From: Callipepla californica brunnescens
Lineage: Eukaryota > Chordata > Aves > Galliformes > Odontophoridae
Direction: 5' to 3'
Length of the DNA: 64,000 bases
Assembly: GCA_023055505.1 (NCBI GenBank)
Contig: JALIRH010000002.1
Location: forward strand, 39,131,733 to 39,195,732
This document shows positions 49,864 to 61,876 of the stretch, one piece after another. Each line of letters begins with the position of its first letter. The first letter of the stretch is position 1. The position numbers and the translations under genes are program-made. Under the pieces are notes generated by a model. It made no database searches and was not told the origin of the DNA. It worked only from the letters and a program-made list of their open reading frames with translations.

Positions 49864-52800
49864 ATTAGACCTGCACCTCCCCACAGCTCACAGGGAGATC
49901 TCCATTCGGTCACACATTAAAACCCCACAGGGAGTTCCACATTCAGCTGCTTTTCCCAAGGAGAAACTATCACCTTCCCTTACAAAAAAAAACAAACAAC
50001 CACTTGCCCAGAAAATATTAGTGGAAAATAAAAGACAGAAGCCATGTTCCAGTGCTGTGTGATTACAGAGAGGAAAGATAAATTTACTTTCACTGTGTAC
50101 AAGGGATGCTGTCAGAGCTGGAGGAAATGGGGAATCGTTAGCCCATTAGGGGACTACATGAAAAGCATGAGAGAAGAGAGGTGAGGCAGGCAGTGTTTTG
50201 AAAACGAGAACGCACATATGGATGCAAGAGTCTTATTTTAATCATCGATGTATGAAATCCTTGGCCCAGCTCCCAATCTCCTTGGAACGGGAGCAGTTGT
50301 TCAGGATTCCCTTTCTTGGCAGGTGTGCAGCCAGCTCCTGCTCCTCCTCTGTAAAATCTGAGCACACACCAACTCCTGCAGGGCACAGCCCAGAGCAGGG
50401 GCTCACTGTGTGGCACAGCAGTGACAGTCCCTCTCTGATATCTGACATCAAAAAGAGGCACTAATCAGCTGCCTGTGTGGGTTTGCTTCCTGCCACCACC
50501 TGGCAGTCAGGTCTGGGTTCCCAATCAGCCCACTCAGCATGAGGATGCAAGTTTCTTTAGGAGGGCAGCAAGCAATCACCGACTTCGTAATCTAGGGAAG
50601 AGCCTGAGAGGCATAGTTTCTTCCATGCTGGTGTTGCCATGTACTGCCTTTACTGAAGCAAACTAAGTGCACAAAAATGGCCGCTTCTTCTTCTGTACCT
50701 CTCATCTATTTATCCCAGCCACGCTGCTCAACATGAGCAGCAATGCCAGGCCACTGTTATTATTCTTAGAGGTCTTAGACCTTAAAATAAAAACAGCCCG
50801 TGCCATAGCTAGGGGAAAAGACACTATAGATAACTTGGAATTATGCTCCCCAGATGCAGAACTACTCCTTTTGCTAGCATTAGGAATCAGACTGGAGACC
50901 GGTAGAGACGCATTTTCTAAAAATTAATAATCGCCAGCTTCCCTCTTTATTTTTACCACACGCTTAGCAGGCTGTCTTACCCACTCAGGATGATCACAGC
51001 TCTCATTTCGTTGCTGCCGGCACTACCCCGTTACTTCACAGAAGAGAAAAGAGGGAAATAAAAGCAGTCTCGCAGGAAGGTTAAAGATGCATCAGAAGCG
51101 CTCGTTGACCCCAGAGTGCGACTATTGACCAGCAACATCTTGCAAGCCCATTCATTACCCAACTGCTGGAAAACCAAGTATAATAAATAATTCATTGATT
51201 TTCAGTAACCTAAAGCATAAGCGATGGTACTGAAGTTCAAAGAACAGGGAGGAGGGGGGAGCAAAGAAGAAATCTTTTTCAGAGCTAACCGTACTGAATA
51301 GTTTATCCCATCTCTGTGCAGAGATTTAAGGCCCAGTCCAGCAATACTACTGAAGTCCTGGACAAAAATATTCCTTTATTCAAGTAAACGCACTATATAT
51401 AACTATATATAACTATATATAACTTAATGGGAGCCAAAATCAAAGCAAACGGCACCACAAGCAACTTCACAATAAAAATGTAAAAATGCTTCTGACTTCC
51501 TGTGAGCAAAATGCAGCCGGTCATACACTGCAAACTGCAAATCGCTGCCAGCAGCAAAGTGTTTTAACACTCTGGAGTTCGGAATCAGTTCTACTTAAAA
51601 TTTTATAGTGAAAACCAATTTCAATACTATCCTTTTGTGGGAATACATTTTCAGAGGCAGGAAAGTCTTGGGCTAACCAGCTCCAATACTGCAGGTCCTG
51701 CTTTAGTGAGAACACCTTTAGAAAAGAGACAGAAAGGAACATTAAATACTTCTTCCCTTGCACGCTAAAAATAAAGCACGTGAATGCCTGCTTCCTTACA
51801 AGATGCTATAACAAGCCCACAAATAATTACTTGAGACAGGGTTTCACTGGCTTGTGCTACAACCCATCCTTCCCTCTCATTTAATTTCTGTCCTTGACAA
51901 TTGTTAGAGAAAGCTCAAAAGAAACCCGGCCTAGACTTCGGTCCCTCATGGAAAAACGTGATACCTTTTAGCTCTACAAATAACTAGCCATGCTATTGCT
52001 CAACCCTGAGAGCCCCTAGGGGACAGATCCAGCTCCCAGGCTGCTTGGGATGCCAGTGGAGTGGGCAGCAGGTACAGGAGGCAGAGGTGGTACAGTGCTC
52101 TGAGGAGACAGAGCGTCTGCCCTTCATGATGCACAGTATCAGAAACCTTCTGTGGCCAAATGCCAGTCACAGATGATTTTGCATCAAGCCTATTTTGGCT
52201 TTTTAAAGAGCACTGCCAAGAGAAAAGGCTCAATTCTAAGAAACTCTTATCTGTGGTTTTCGAGGACGTCATATTTTTACCAGTTAATTTAGCTTTTCAC
52301 TCTGAATATGCAACTAACCTGGCCCACTGCAGCCCCAAGACCAAGTACTTACACACATGAAGAGCTGTGCCTGAACCCCAAACTCAACAGCTTTTGTATT
52401 AGTCCATAAATAACCTTTAAAATTGATGCTAAAAACAAGGAAAGATACTATTTTCATTTCCAATCGGATAAGACTTGAAGAAGATATTTTATTAGGCCTT
52501 GATGCTTTACTACTTACCACTAGTAACAACAAGCAGTAGTAATAGTAATAATGCAATAATTCTTCAAGTTGCAATAACTTGACAACTACGTGCAAATGAG
52601 AATATAAGATAATCACCTCCTCTACCTTTTCAGTTCCTTGTGCAACACAAAAACTAAGAATTTCAACACTTACCAAAGGAGCTTTCTGAGAGGAATTTCC
52701 TCACTGTTAACTTCAGTTATAGAACCTAATTGTTTACAAGACCGTTCTGGAGAACAAGAGATAAATAAAATAACCTACAGTGCCATGGGTACCCTCACAG

Positions 52801-54126
52801 TTACCACTACACAGACAAACAAAATTGCACTCATTTCTTTAAATAGGCCATTTTTTTCTTTACTAGTTATCCAAATAGTCTCATGCTCTTTAAAGGAGTC
52901 CAGATATATCTCCAAATTACATAATTGCTAGTCATTAGTATCTCCAGTGCTGTCTTGTCTGAGCCTAAATGAGGAGACAAAGAATCTAAGAATGAATTGT
53001 GCTTTACAAAAATCCTACGTGCAGCCCCTTGCCCCAAATTATTTACTCCTCAAGGGTTAATTAACTACTTTCTTAAAGAAGATGGAAAATCTATATAAAA
53101 AAATCATATTCCCACATCTCCAAAATAATGAACTTGGACAATTCTGTTGGGGATAGCAGCAGAAATAACACATTTTCTATCACAGTGAGCATCTCAATCA
53201 GAAGAACACCCATACATCTTTCCAGTCTGAGCTCTTATTCTTGGGTGAGGACTTTGGTTCCCACACATTTCCCCTTATAACAGCTAGGCAAATTAAGTAA
53301 CAATCCTAATGCTGTTATGAAGAAAATGCTAAGGCTGCCAACAGGTGTGTGGTCAGTAACTTCATGACATAAGGCAGCAGCAAAAAGCAAGAACAACATT
53401 TAAATACTATTAAATATTATTTAGGTATTAATAATGGTCACAGAGGTCACCCACATTAAATTATAGAAGAGTTTCTTACTGTCTAGGAAAGCCTGGTGAT
53501 TACATGTCAGTAAGCCAGCCTTCCAGAAAACAACCTGTGTAATTCTACAGTGACTCCTGGGTTCAATACAGTGGAGCAGAAGAGGTGAGACATGGTGACT
53601 TGGTTACTAGCTGTGGTCATCAGAGATAAAACTTAGCAAGATAATCCCTCCTACCCAGGGCATTGAGTACAGCACAGAAACCAGTCTCTTCCTCTAGACT
53701 TTCTATTGAAAACAAATAGTCACATTCCAGAGGAAATGTCTTTTTTTTTCTTTCTGAGCTACATTCTAAAGTAAGCAGAAAGCACTGCTTCATTTCCTAG
53801 GACCCAAAAGGCCTTTTCCTGCAATTAATATGACTGGTTAAAGCCACCACTGAGCTGGCTTCCTGTGTGATGTCCAGGTCTCCCACCACCAGTTAACCCA
53901 CACGGCCTCACACTGTGGTTTGGGGATACAGATCCAAGGTTTCCTATTAAGACGAGTTCACCATGCATGCCTGCAGTGGGATCAAAGAGACTTAAGATTT
54001 AAGATTTAATCAAGCTTCCTGGTAAATATAAACAGTAGAAAAGTTGAGCAACCTAGCCCAGGAGTTAAGAGTTTAGGTGACATCTATTACAGGAACTGAA
54101 GCAGTCTCATGGAGGCAGCAACTGGA
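49864..54126. other. AT-rich non-coding DNA, no gene seen
   Basis: Includes a 10-base tandem repeat at 51391, a short AGT/AAT repeat at about 52535-52552, and an A run at 49985-49993. Frames up to 120 codons on either strand (for example 52314-52676, -) are unrecognised; the one at 52314 spans the trinucleotide repeat. No gene was seen. Confidence 0.7.
51391..51424. repeat. Tandem repeat of 'actatatata', three copies
   Basis: Three consecutive copies of a 10-base unit (51392-51401, 51402-51411, 51412-51421), with a partial fourth. An AT-rich minisatellite-like tract. Confidence 0.9.
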
Positions 54127-54208
54127 TCACAGACTGGTTTGAGGTTGGAAGGGACTACTGGAGGCCATTGGGTCCAATGTCTGCTCAAGCAGGGATACCT
54201 AGAGCTGT
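54127..54208 (-). mobile_element. CR1 LINE, 3'-end fragment
   Basis: 'tcacagactggtttgaggtt' followed by 'ggaagggactactggaggcc' and 'tgctcaagcagggataccta' is the reverse complement of a CR1 3' end. Only about 80 bases remain; the match fades after 'agagctg'. It is a strongly truncated, old copy. Confidence 0.85.
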
Positions 54209-55870
54209 TTGGGTGCTCTAACAAGGAACAGCTCAGCTCTTTCTACTTAAAACTATACCTAAAATAGCATTTTCAGGATAAACTTTAAAAAAAAAAGAAT
54301 TTGTAAATGCTAAGACATAAAAAAATAAATGAGTAAAACTGACTATCAAAGTTTAAGTTTTTTAGTAAAACAACTGCGTCATAGTGCTACATAGTGTTCT
54401 GCTACGTGGACATGCCATGGATGCAACAAAAATCTGAAATATGAATTTTGCTTTGAAAAAAATGTTGTTATTGAAGTTAAAGAAACAGTTGAACCACAAA
54501 GAATTCAGGAAACAGAGCAGTCTATTTAGAGCATTAACCACATTTTGTTTACTGCTTAGGATGAATTCATCATGTAAACAGTCCAAAGTGAGATGCTGGC
54601 AGGCTCTGAGCATGCTCTGAAATGCAGAGGCCAGATACATTCTACATCCATATTAGGCTGTCCCGAGTCCTGAGCTGGATTCAGCCCTTCTGCTTCGCCT
54701 GTGACTTGAAAATTCCACTGATGGCATTTGACATGCAGCATCACCACAATCAAAACATCTTAAAAAGGTGTTTGAACACAGCAGGCTGGGACTAGCTATA
54801 GAAGCACAAAACTAGGAACACAAAACTGGAACCAAAAGCTCCCTCATTAAAAGACAGAGGGAGGATGCCGGGAAGGACTCTTGTCTCTAATAAAAACACA
54901 AATGTTTATGAATTAAACAAGAAACTTTAGCCTAAAGCTAAGTCTAACGTATTCATCAAATGAAATTTATCTTTTATGCTAAGGAAACTACAGAACCAGC
55001 CCATTTACTCAGCACATAATTTGTTTCTAAGGAAAGAAATGAATCCACCTCCCTAAAAATGTCACCGTGTTTATTGTTATTAGACTACAGCATTAATAAG
55101 TTTCATCTGGCCTGCGCAGAAGTGGTCTGCCTCTGGATGCTGTGATTAACTGCAGCAAATCGGGTAGAAATAGCAGGACGGGTGGCTGTACCATATTTAA
55201 GCTTTCCCAGGATGGTGTTATTATTATGGCATTTAAATGCAGCTAGATTAGCAAGTTGGTCAGTCAATCAACAAATGCTTAGATCCTTACGCAACAGATA
55301 GAAAGGGTTAGATACAAATTTTATGTGCTTAATTTTAAGAGTTTCTTTGGAATGAATTGTCTGCTTAGTATTACGCACAGGTACAAGTGTCTTCTATAAA
55401 GCCGTGAGTCAGGAAAACTCTCCCCTGAAAAGGAATCAGAGGTGTGCAGCATCAGTCCTTCAGTTCACCTCCTAACCATGATCCCTCTTGTATCTACCTA
55501 CAAGGTCACTCTGACACAATTTGGATCAGTGTGGGGAGAAACTGACACTACCAGAAAGCTGAAACCAAATTTTCCCATCCAAACTGTTTGCACATGTGGA
55601 CCAGTGATCTCTGACACGTGTGGGACAGGAGAACGACATGCTGCTGTCTACAACACAGTAACATCACCACGTGGTGTGCTCTGAGGGCAAACAAATACCT
55701 CTTTGTTAACAGAAGAAAACAAAATCAGAAATATAGAAATAAAAAATAAGGCCAGAAACAACTGCATGGTTGAATCCCCTTTCCAAAAAGCATGTGTAAA
55801 AGCAAAGAATCAGCACTAATACTGGTTTTCCACCTAGAAATAATGCCCTGAGAACCGAATGCACAGGGCT
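54209..55870. other. AT-rich non-coding DNA, no gene seen
   Basis: Contains an A run at 54288-54296, a homeodomain/SOX-word-rich patch at 55020-55345, and the palindromic E-box cluster at 55591-55676. Short frames (80-92 codons) are unrecognised. Confidence 0.65.
55591..55676. promoter_or_regulatory. Cluster of three palindromic E-boxes
   Basis: CACATGTG (55591-55598), ACACGTGT (55614-55621) and the perfect 12-base palindrome CACCACGTGGTG (55665-55676) lie within 86 bases. Each contains a CANNTG E-box, two of them CACGTG. bHLH dimers bind such sites (family knowledge). A regulatory role here is inferred and untested. Confidence 0.2.
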
Positions 55871-55897
55871 ACGATTCTGTGATTCTGTGATTCTGTC
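55871..55897 (+). repeat. Orphan CR1-like terminal repeat (GATTCTGT)3
   Basis: Three perfect copies of GATTCTGT (55873-55880, 55881-55888, 55889-55896), preceded by 'ctac', match the CR1 3' terminal microsatellite on the + strand. No CR1 body is recognisable upstream. Either an extremely 5'-truncated insertion or a remnant after deletion. Confidence 0.65.
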
Positions 55898-56555
55898 TGA
55901 AAAATGTTTTGGGCAGGCTAAAATCAAGCACAGCACTGGGGATGTGCAGCAGCACACTGACTACACGCGAGGCCCAGCAGACATGCTTTTCTGTAGCCAA
56001 CGCCAAGACATTCCCACAAATATTTTCACTGATTTTGAAAGCAGATTTTCAACATGTCTTGAACATCCCTGCTGCTAGAAAGATCCTGCCCAGCAAAAGA
56101 CAAGCAGTGGAACTGGGCTCTGGCAGTTCCCGGGAAGATTTGGTCCAGCTGAATTGGGGAGCTGCTAGGGAGGCAGCTTGCCCAGAGTTACTGAATAATG
56201 TGCTACAGCCTGCAACAGGATCCACAACAGATGTGTCAAACATGCCAGCGAGTGACAGGAACCAAGTCTCTGCTTTTCCTTTATTTGGTCCTATCTCCTG
56301 ATAAGACTGTGTCTACATCAGTGAGGGAAACCAGAGAAGGGAGCACTCCAGATACCAGAACTGTGACCTACACCACTGAAGCATTACAGCAGTCCCTGGA
56401 GCAGTTTTTGGTCCTAAACAACCCCTTCCTCCAAAGAGCTTTTGGGCACGGTCTGGGAGTTTGCATAGGCCAGAAACATCTCCAGCAGGCTGCCTGCTTG
56501 TGGCCACCCTGGTCTGGAGACCGAGACTAAGAGGATGAGCAGGGGCCAGAGGCAT
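55898..56555. other. Non-coding stretch before a CR1 copy
   Basis: About 650 bases of mixed composition holding 110- and 130-codon + strand frames (56198-56530 and 55909-56301) without recognisable motifs. Part of 56450-56555 may be a diverged upstream part of the following CR1 copy, but I cannot align it by eye. Confidence 0.55.
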
Positions 56556-56998
56556 CTGGATCACAAAGATGATAAAGAGCCTGCAGCATTTCCCTTACGA
56601 GGAAAGGCTGAGTAACCCAGCTCTGTTCAGCCTGGGGAAAAGAAGTCTGAGGGGAGATCTGATTCATGTTTATAAATATCTAAAGGGAGGTGGAAGGCAA
56701 ATAGATGAGGCCAAGCTCTTCTTGGTGGTGTGTAAGACAAGACAAGGAACAACGCCCTGAAACTTGAACATAGGAAGTTCCATACAGACATGCAGGAGGA
56801 ACTTCTTTGCGTTAAGGATGACAGAGCACTGGAAGTGGGTACCCAGAGAGGTTGTGGAGATTTCTTCTATGGAGATATTCAAGACCCATCTGCCTACCTG
56901 TGCAACTTATTGTAGGCCAGCTGATTTAGCAGGGGGGTTGGACTTGATGATCTCTTGAGGTCCCTTCCAACCCCTGTGATTCTGTGTGGTTCTGTGAT
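56556..56998 (+). mobile_element. CR1 LINE, 3'-end fragment
   Basis: A + strand CR1 copy. Landmarks are 'acgaggaaaggctgagtaac' (56598), 'ctctgttcagcctggggaaa' (about 56620), 'gtttataaatatctaaaggg' (about 56669), 'cttggtggtgtgtaagacaa' (about 56721), 'acccagagaggttgtggaga' (about 56841), 'cttattgtaggccagctgat' (about 56907) and 'gaggtcccttccaacccctg' (about 56957), ending 'tgattctgtgtggttctgtg'. It is the same subfamily as the copy at 42640, in the same orientation. It is 5'-truncated, and its reading frame is lost. Confidence 0.94.
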
Positions 56999-59022
56999 CT
57001 CTGCAGCACATTCACTACTGGAAGAATACAGCTCCGGCACCTCTATCAGTGAGCTGTTAAATGCAGCAAGCTCCTTACCTCTTCAGCTAGATGTATTAAT
57101 CTGCATGCTTGAGCTCCTTCCAAATACTGTAAATCCAACACACTGCAGAGAAAAGCTCACATCTAAAATCAGCCTTTTCCCTTTCAAATTATAATAATGG
57201 TAATAATGATAAACCCCAGGCCAGCTGATTTATCTGAAAGATTTGCCATTTCCCTTGTATTCCTGATAGAATGCTCTCCACAACCACAAGTGAAAAGCCT
57301 GACAGAGGTTGAGCAGACCTAAGATTACACTGATAAAGATCACACCCTTTAAACTCACTGTTTCAGTGCCAGTTCTTTAAAACTGAAATGCACAACAATG
57401 TGTTCTCAACAGCCAGAATCTGACCCCATCAGTGCAAACTTGGGCCAACTTTTCCAGCAATGACCCCATGCTAGGAGCAAGAAACAAAGATAAGGTGGAT
57501 ACCTGCCCAAGGAACTGTCATCCTTTGGAATACGCACAAGTAAAACAGAACTCTCTGGCAGGCAGACAGTGGGTAAACAGAACTGGTAAAAGGCTGTTGA
57601 ACACCATAAAAGCTGCTTCAGCTTTAATGGTCTCTCTAAGAATCAGTATTTTAAGTTCAACTATTCCTAGCTCCAAACTGAAGTTATTAAATGAATAGAG
57701 GCAGAAAAAAAAACCACACATGGAGAGCATGAAAATAAAGACATTCTCGAAAAGCCTAACTTGTGCTCCTGAGCGTAGGAGGACTAACAGCAACACACTC
57801 CTCTAGTCAAAAGGAAAAACCTCCAACAAGACCTCATTTCTCAAAGCAGTACTCTTGGTTTACGCTGTGCTGAGTATTAACTGATGACATTAGTGATGGC
57901 CCGTACTGTGAACAAGTTGTATCCACTCTGCTGTTCAGTGCCTACAAGGGAGAAGTTTTTCTGCTCTGCTGCGTAAGGTGAGAATCCATGGGATGAGAGG
58001 TATATCTTGTGGTATCACATATCCTCTGAACTACAAATGTCATCTGAGAGCGGGAGTTTCACTACTTCAGCACTCAGCCAGAGGCAAAGTTTCAACTCCA
58101 AAGCTATGTTTCATGTTAGTAGAGTGAGACCACTTGAGCTGACATCCTAAATCAATTTCCCAGCTGATCTAGCTGAACAATTTTGTTTAAATCAGAGAGT
58201 AACTGTCACAGATGTTACTAGTGATTACACAGCCAAGATTTTAAACCTTTTCAGAATACAGACATATTTTTTTTCTCTTTTAGCCTTTCTTTCTACCCCA
58301 TTCTTACACAGAAACCTGAATTTTGCCCACAGATATCACTGAGGTAGCTTTCCAGGCTACTCAGAAGGCAAAACAAGGCACCTCTGGTCTCCTAAGTGGC
58401 ACTGGGCCTCTCATCGGAGCACTGGCCCGGCATGGAGCTGGCAGGCCTTCACCCACCCACCCACTGCCTTTAGTCATGGGCATGGAGAGACTTGATTCCC
58501 TGATGCTCCTTCTGTAACTCCCATTCCCTTGTCTGACGATATGTGGGGCTGTATTTCAAGCAGCAAAGCGACCGTGAAGAGCCCAGGCTTGTCCCAGTGG
58601 CAACATCAGGTCTGGGGTGAGCTCTGGTAGCCCCAGCAGCAAAACAGACCACTGGCACACTGCCTGATTCCTACACACAAAGAACACTTGCAGTGGTGAC
58701 AAGCTCACATCTCTTTGCACATCAGCTGTGGCTCCCCTTCAGCATCTTTCAGTTTTGCAATGTGAAGTTCACATTTTTTCTGTGCTACCTAAAAATTGAG
58801 AATTACATTTGTCCTTCCTAACAAATCCTTACCAAATACTCTCCTGTCTTAATTAGAATATTTGTGTCTGAGCAGCTGGTTATGCATTTACTCAAGAAGG
58901 AAAGCCCAGAGCATATTTAAATAATGACTGAGTTCTGAATAGCTTTCTCTACCCCTTAATATGTTGTTATACCAAGGGCTGTGGTTTAATACACAAATTA
59001 CAGCGTACATAAATATTGACTG

Positions 59023-59658
59023 TTACTCTGAAGAAGTCAGGAAGGCAACTACTGTCTGGAGCAAATTGTTGGCATGTGGATCATCTTCTTTGTATTTGTT
59101 TCCCAACACACATTTGCCCATAGCAGGAAAGTCTGCCTTGCAACTATGAAAGGCCATACCTTTAGTAGACCACCTACCCATGGATTTTTGTCGAGTTTTT
59201 CTTTCTGTGAGGTATTTATTAATTTTGGAAAAAGTGTTTGTTAAGGTAGGATCACTTAGATGTATCTGTACCCCTTCCACATTCCTTACACTTGGGATAC
59301 AATATTTCACAGTCAAGAAGTACAAGGCCCAGGGGTGTGAAGGGCAGGAGAGGTAAGCAGTGAAAATCTGGCGACAGAGATCAGAAAAATTCCCAGGCAT
59401 GCTTACTGCTTCTTTGCAAGACAACACCACTTCCATTTGCCAGAAGTTGGTTAATCTTTTCAAAATGGCTAGGTTGGTTTTGTAAAAAAAAACTATCTCT
59501 TGCAAACTTTGACTCATACCCATCCTTACACCACCACCATGACAGGGGAAACAGAAGCAATTGCAGTGAGTCTGAATGCAAGAAAGGACTGTATAGACAG
59601 GATCTACTGAAGGGAAAAAAAATCTCTCAGCATTATAAACTGCAAAGTTATTTTCCAC
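59023..59658 (-). other. Unrecognised 211-codon open frame
   Basis: The longest ATG-to-stop frame in the window, at 211 codons on the - strand. The product would be Cys-, Ser- and Lys-rich with no signal peptide, clear membrane segment or repeat. I recognise no domain. The N-terminal part has spaced cysteines in 'CIQTHCNCFCFPCHGGG', which is not a zinc-finger pattern I know. No splice sites, promoter or polyadenylation signal stand out. It could be chance, a decayed retrocopy or a lineage-specific gene; chance is most likely. Confidence 0.12.
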
Positions 59659-61276
59659 AATAGATAATTTATTTAGGCAGACCTAAGAGGATTGAGGGAA
59701 TCATTAGAGAAATGTATCCCAAAGTACTGTGCAGTCCTGAAAAAAATTAACTCTTTGCTCCCCTTCTCATGCAGCTTTCACAATGTTCTCACGCAAACCT
59801 ATTCACATGGATAAAATACAGTAAATGTGGGGCATTTAATAAACAAACTGGAAATAACCTTCACCTGACTAGAGTGAACATACAGAAATTCAATCAAAAG
59901 TCTTTTCTTGAAGGAAGATCGCTAAAGAAGTACAAAGAAAATAAACACAGAGCAGAGATGTGCTCCTAACATGGGGCACAATGATGACAGGAGGATTATT
60001 TTCTTCTCAATACTGGCCAATATTCTGTAACCAAGGTTTCAAATTGCTCACTCATTTGTTTTCATCGTGTTTTGCTTCTTTCCCTGTGAGATCTGTTTAA
60101 CCAGTACTCAGCAGTATGGTAGAAAACTAGATGTTTTGAAAAGCAGTTCTTCCTAAACCAACACTGAAATTAATTTTGAATGTAAGACCCTTTCTGTCTC
60201 CTGAAACTGCCCAGGAATAGGAATGATCCTTTGCCCTCCTCCATCTGTTGCACAGAATAACCCATCGTGCCCTACAACTGCTCGCTGACAGGCTGTGTGG
60301 TCCTCAGCGTGCTACACCTACCTCATGGGGTAATATGTGAAGCTTGAAAGCACTCCGAGATGTTGTGTCAGAGCTGTTTTGAATAGCAAGTTATACAGAG
60401 TATATTATTCCAGAGGAATTAGGTAACAAGAGTGTTACATGTCTGCTTGGTTCAGTAGTCTCCACCTTTAAGAACCGTGAGATGCCAACATTCAGGTTGC
60501 AGACTGCATCATCCTCTCTGTGTGTAAGATCTATAGATGCAATCTTCAACTCCTAATCTGCTGGTTGAGCAGCTCTGTGTCTACCTAAGACACATGAAGA
60601 TAAATGCAGCAGGAATTCTGCCAGGTGCTCAAAGGCTCACAAGCACTTTGGGTGCCAGGAGAAGGCACAGAGACACTCCTGCATGTGCAGAGGAGTTGGA
60701 TCTGTCAAAGATCTTCACCCGGAGTCTGTTCTCAGCACGTGTGAGCAGCTCTGGAGTTTTTTCACCCTAAGGGCTAATATATAGGCCAAACATGAGCACG
60801 TTTGCACAAAATACAGAATTGCTCCTCACACAAAGGTCAAGGGGGTCTACTGAAGTTTACATCCTTGCTCCAAAGTACAGGAATACTAAAGCATACTGAC
60901 AAATGTTTCTGAGGTTCTCTTTTAATATGAAAAAAATCTTGTTTTTATGCTAGCTTTGTTCTCAGTCTTACTGAATCACTTAAGCTGAAATATTCCAAAA
61001 ATACTCTAGCTGAGGAAAGTGGCTGCCCTGAAAAATTTTACCTCAAATGTTAAGTTTCAAAAATGCCCTCAAAAACAGGGTACTATACCGGGAGCTGCTG
61101 GGCAACCTTCCTAATTGGCAGTGTTATTACATCGTTAGGACTTCATGTGTTTTGTTTATCATAGACAACATTATCAACTGCCCTCCAGTGAGCTGATAAT
61201 ACGCAGAAAAATAAAGAGAAGAAGGGAAGTTAAAGGCAGCAGAGCTGCCAGCTGAACTCAGACGAGTCCAGAAGAA

Positions 61277-61876
61277 GTGTCTTGTGGCCAATCCCGGCAG
61301 GGAGAGACAAAGAAGTATAGTTTGTCTATCTGTCATGCCCTTCCAAAGTTACACGAAACACATGCCCACACAAATCATACCCACACAAAGGGCTTTTGCA
61401 GCACGAATAGCCTTCGCCTCTCCCAAGGTCATGTGGCTGAAGGCCACGGCGAGCCCAATGGGCCATCTAAATGTGACTGGAGACACACAGGCTGTTACGG
61501 TAACACTATCACTGTCATATTTCTGCAGATGAAAAAGGAATCTGAGATATGTGCTAGCATTAGACGCAAGAAAGAGGATACCCAGATAAGTAGCATGCAA
61601 TTCTATTTGTGTGCCAAAAGGAAATCTGGAGCGGGTTTTACACAAACAGAGAAAGAGCAAAACAGAACCTTCTTCAGAGGCAGCAAAGAAGCATACCCAG
61701 AGCCGAGCAGTGACAGCATGGTCAGTACTGTGCCTCAGCTCTGTCTGTTGACTACCAGGGAACACCTAGAATTTTCAAGCACTCGTTGTGTAATATTGTA
61801 TCTTCAGTTCAGGCATGGAAAAACTAGATTTAGAACTGCAATAATGCATTTAACTTCTGGGGGTCAGAAAGCTTAG
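61277..61876 (+). other. Unrecognised 199-codon open frame
   Basis: The second-longest frame, + strand. It is Ser-, Thr-, Lys- and His-rich with a 'THAHTNHTHT' segment; no domain is recognised. A 138-codon frame lies antisense to it (61349-61765), and an 82-codon frame overlaps on the same strand (61284-61532). Such multi-frame openness points to compositional bias rather than coding selection. No gene structure is evident. Confidence 0.1.

Noticed and set aside
49543..49920. 125-codon Pro/Leu-rich frame on the + strand
   Set aside because: It lies antisense over the - strand CR1 copy at 49441-49863.
52314..52676. 120-codon frame on the - strand with a run of Tyr and Leu residues
   Set aside because: The Tyr run is the translation of the AGT/AAT trinucleotide repeat near 52535, and the rest is unremarkable.
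56916..57232. The 14-base word 'ggccagctgattta' shared by the CR1 copy and sequence at about 57219
   Set aside because: The match does not extend on either side, so I take it as coincidence rather than a duplication.
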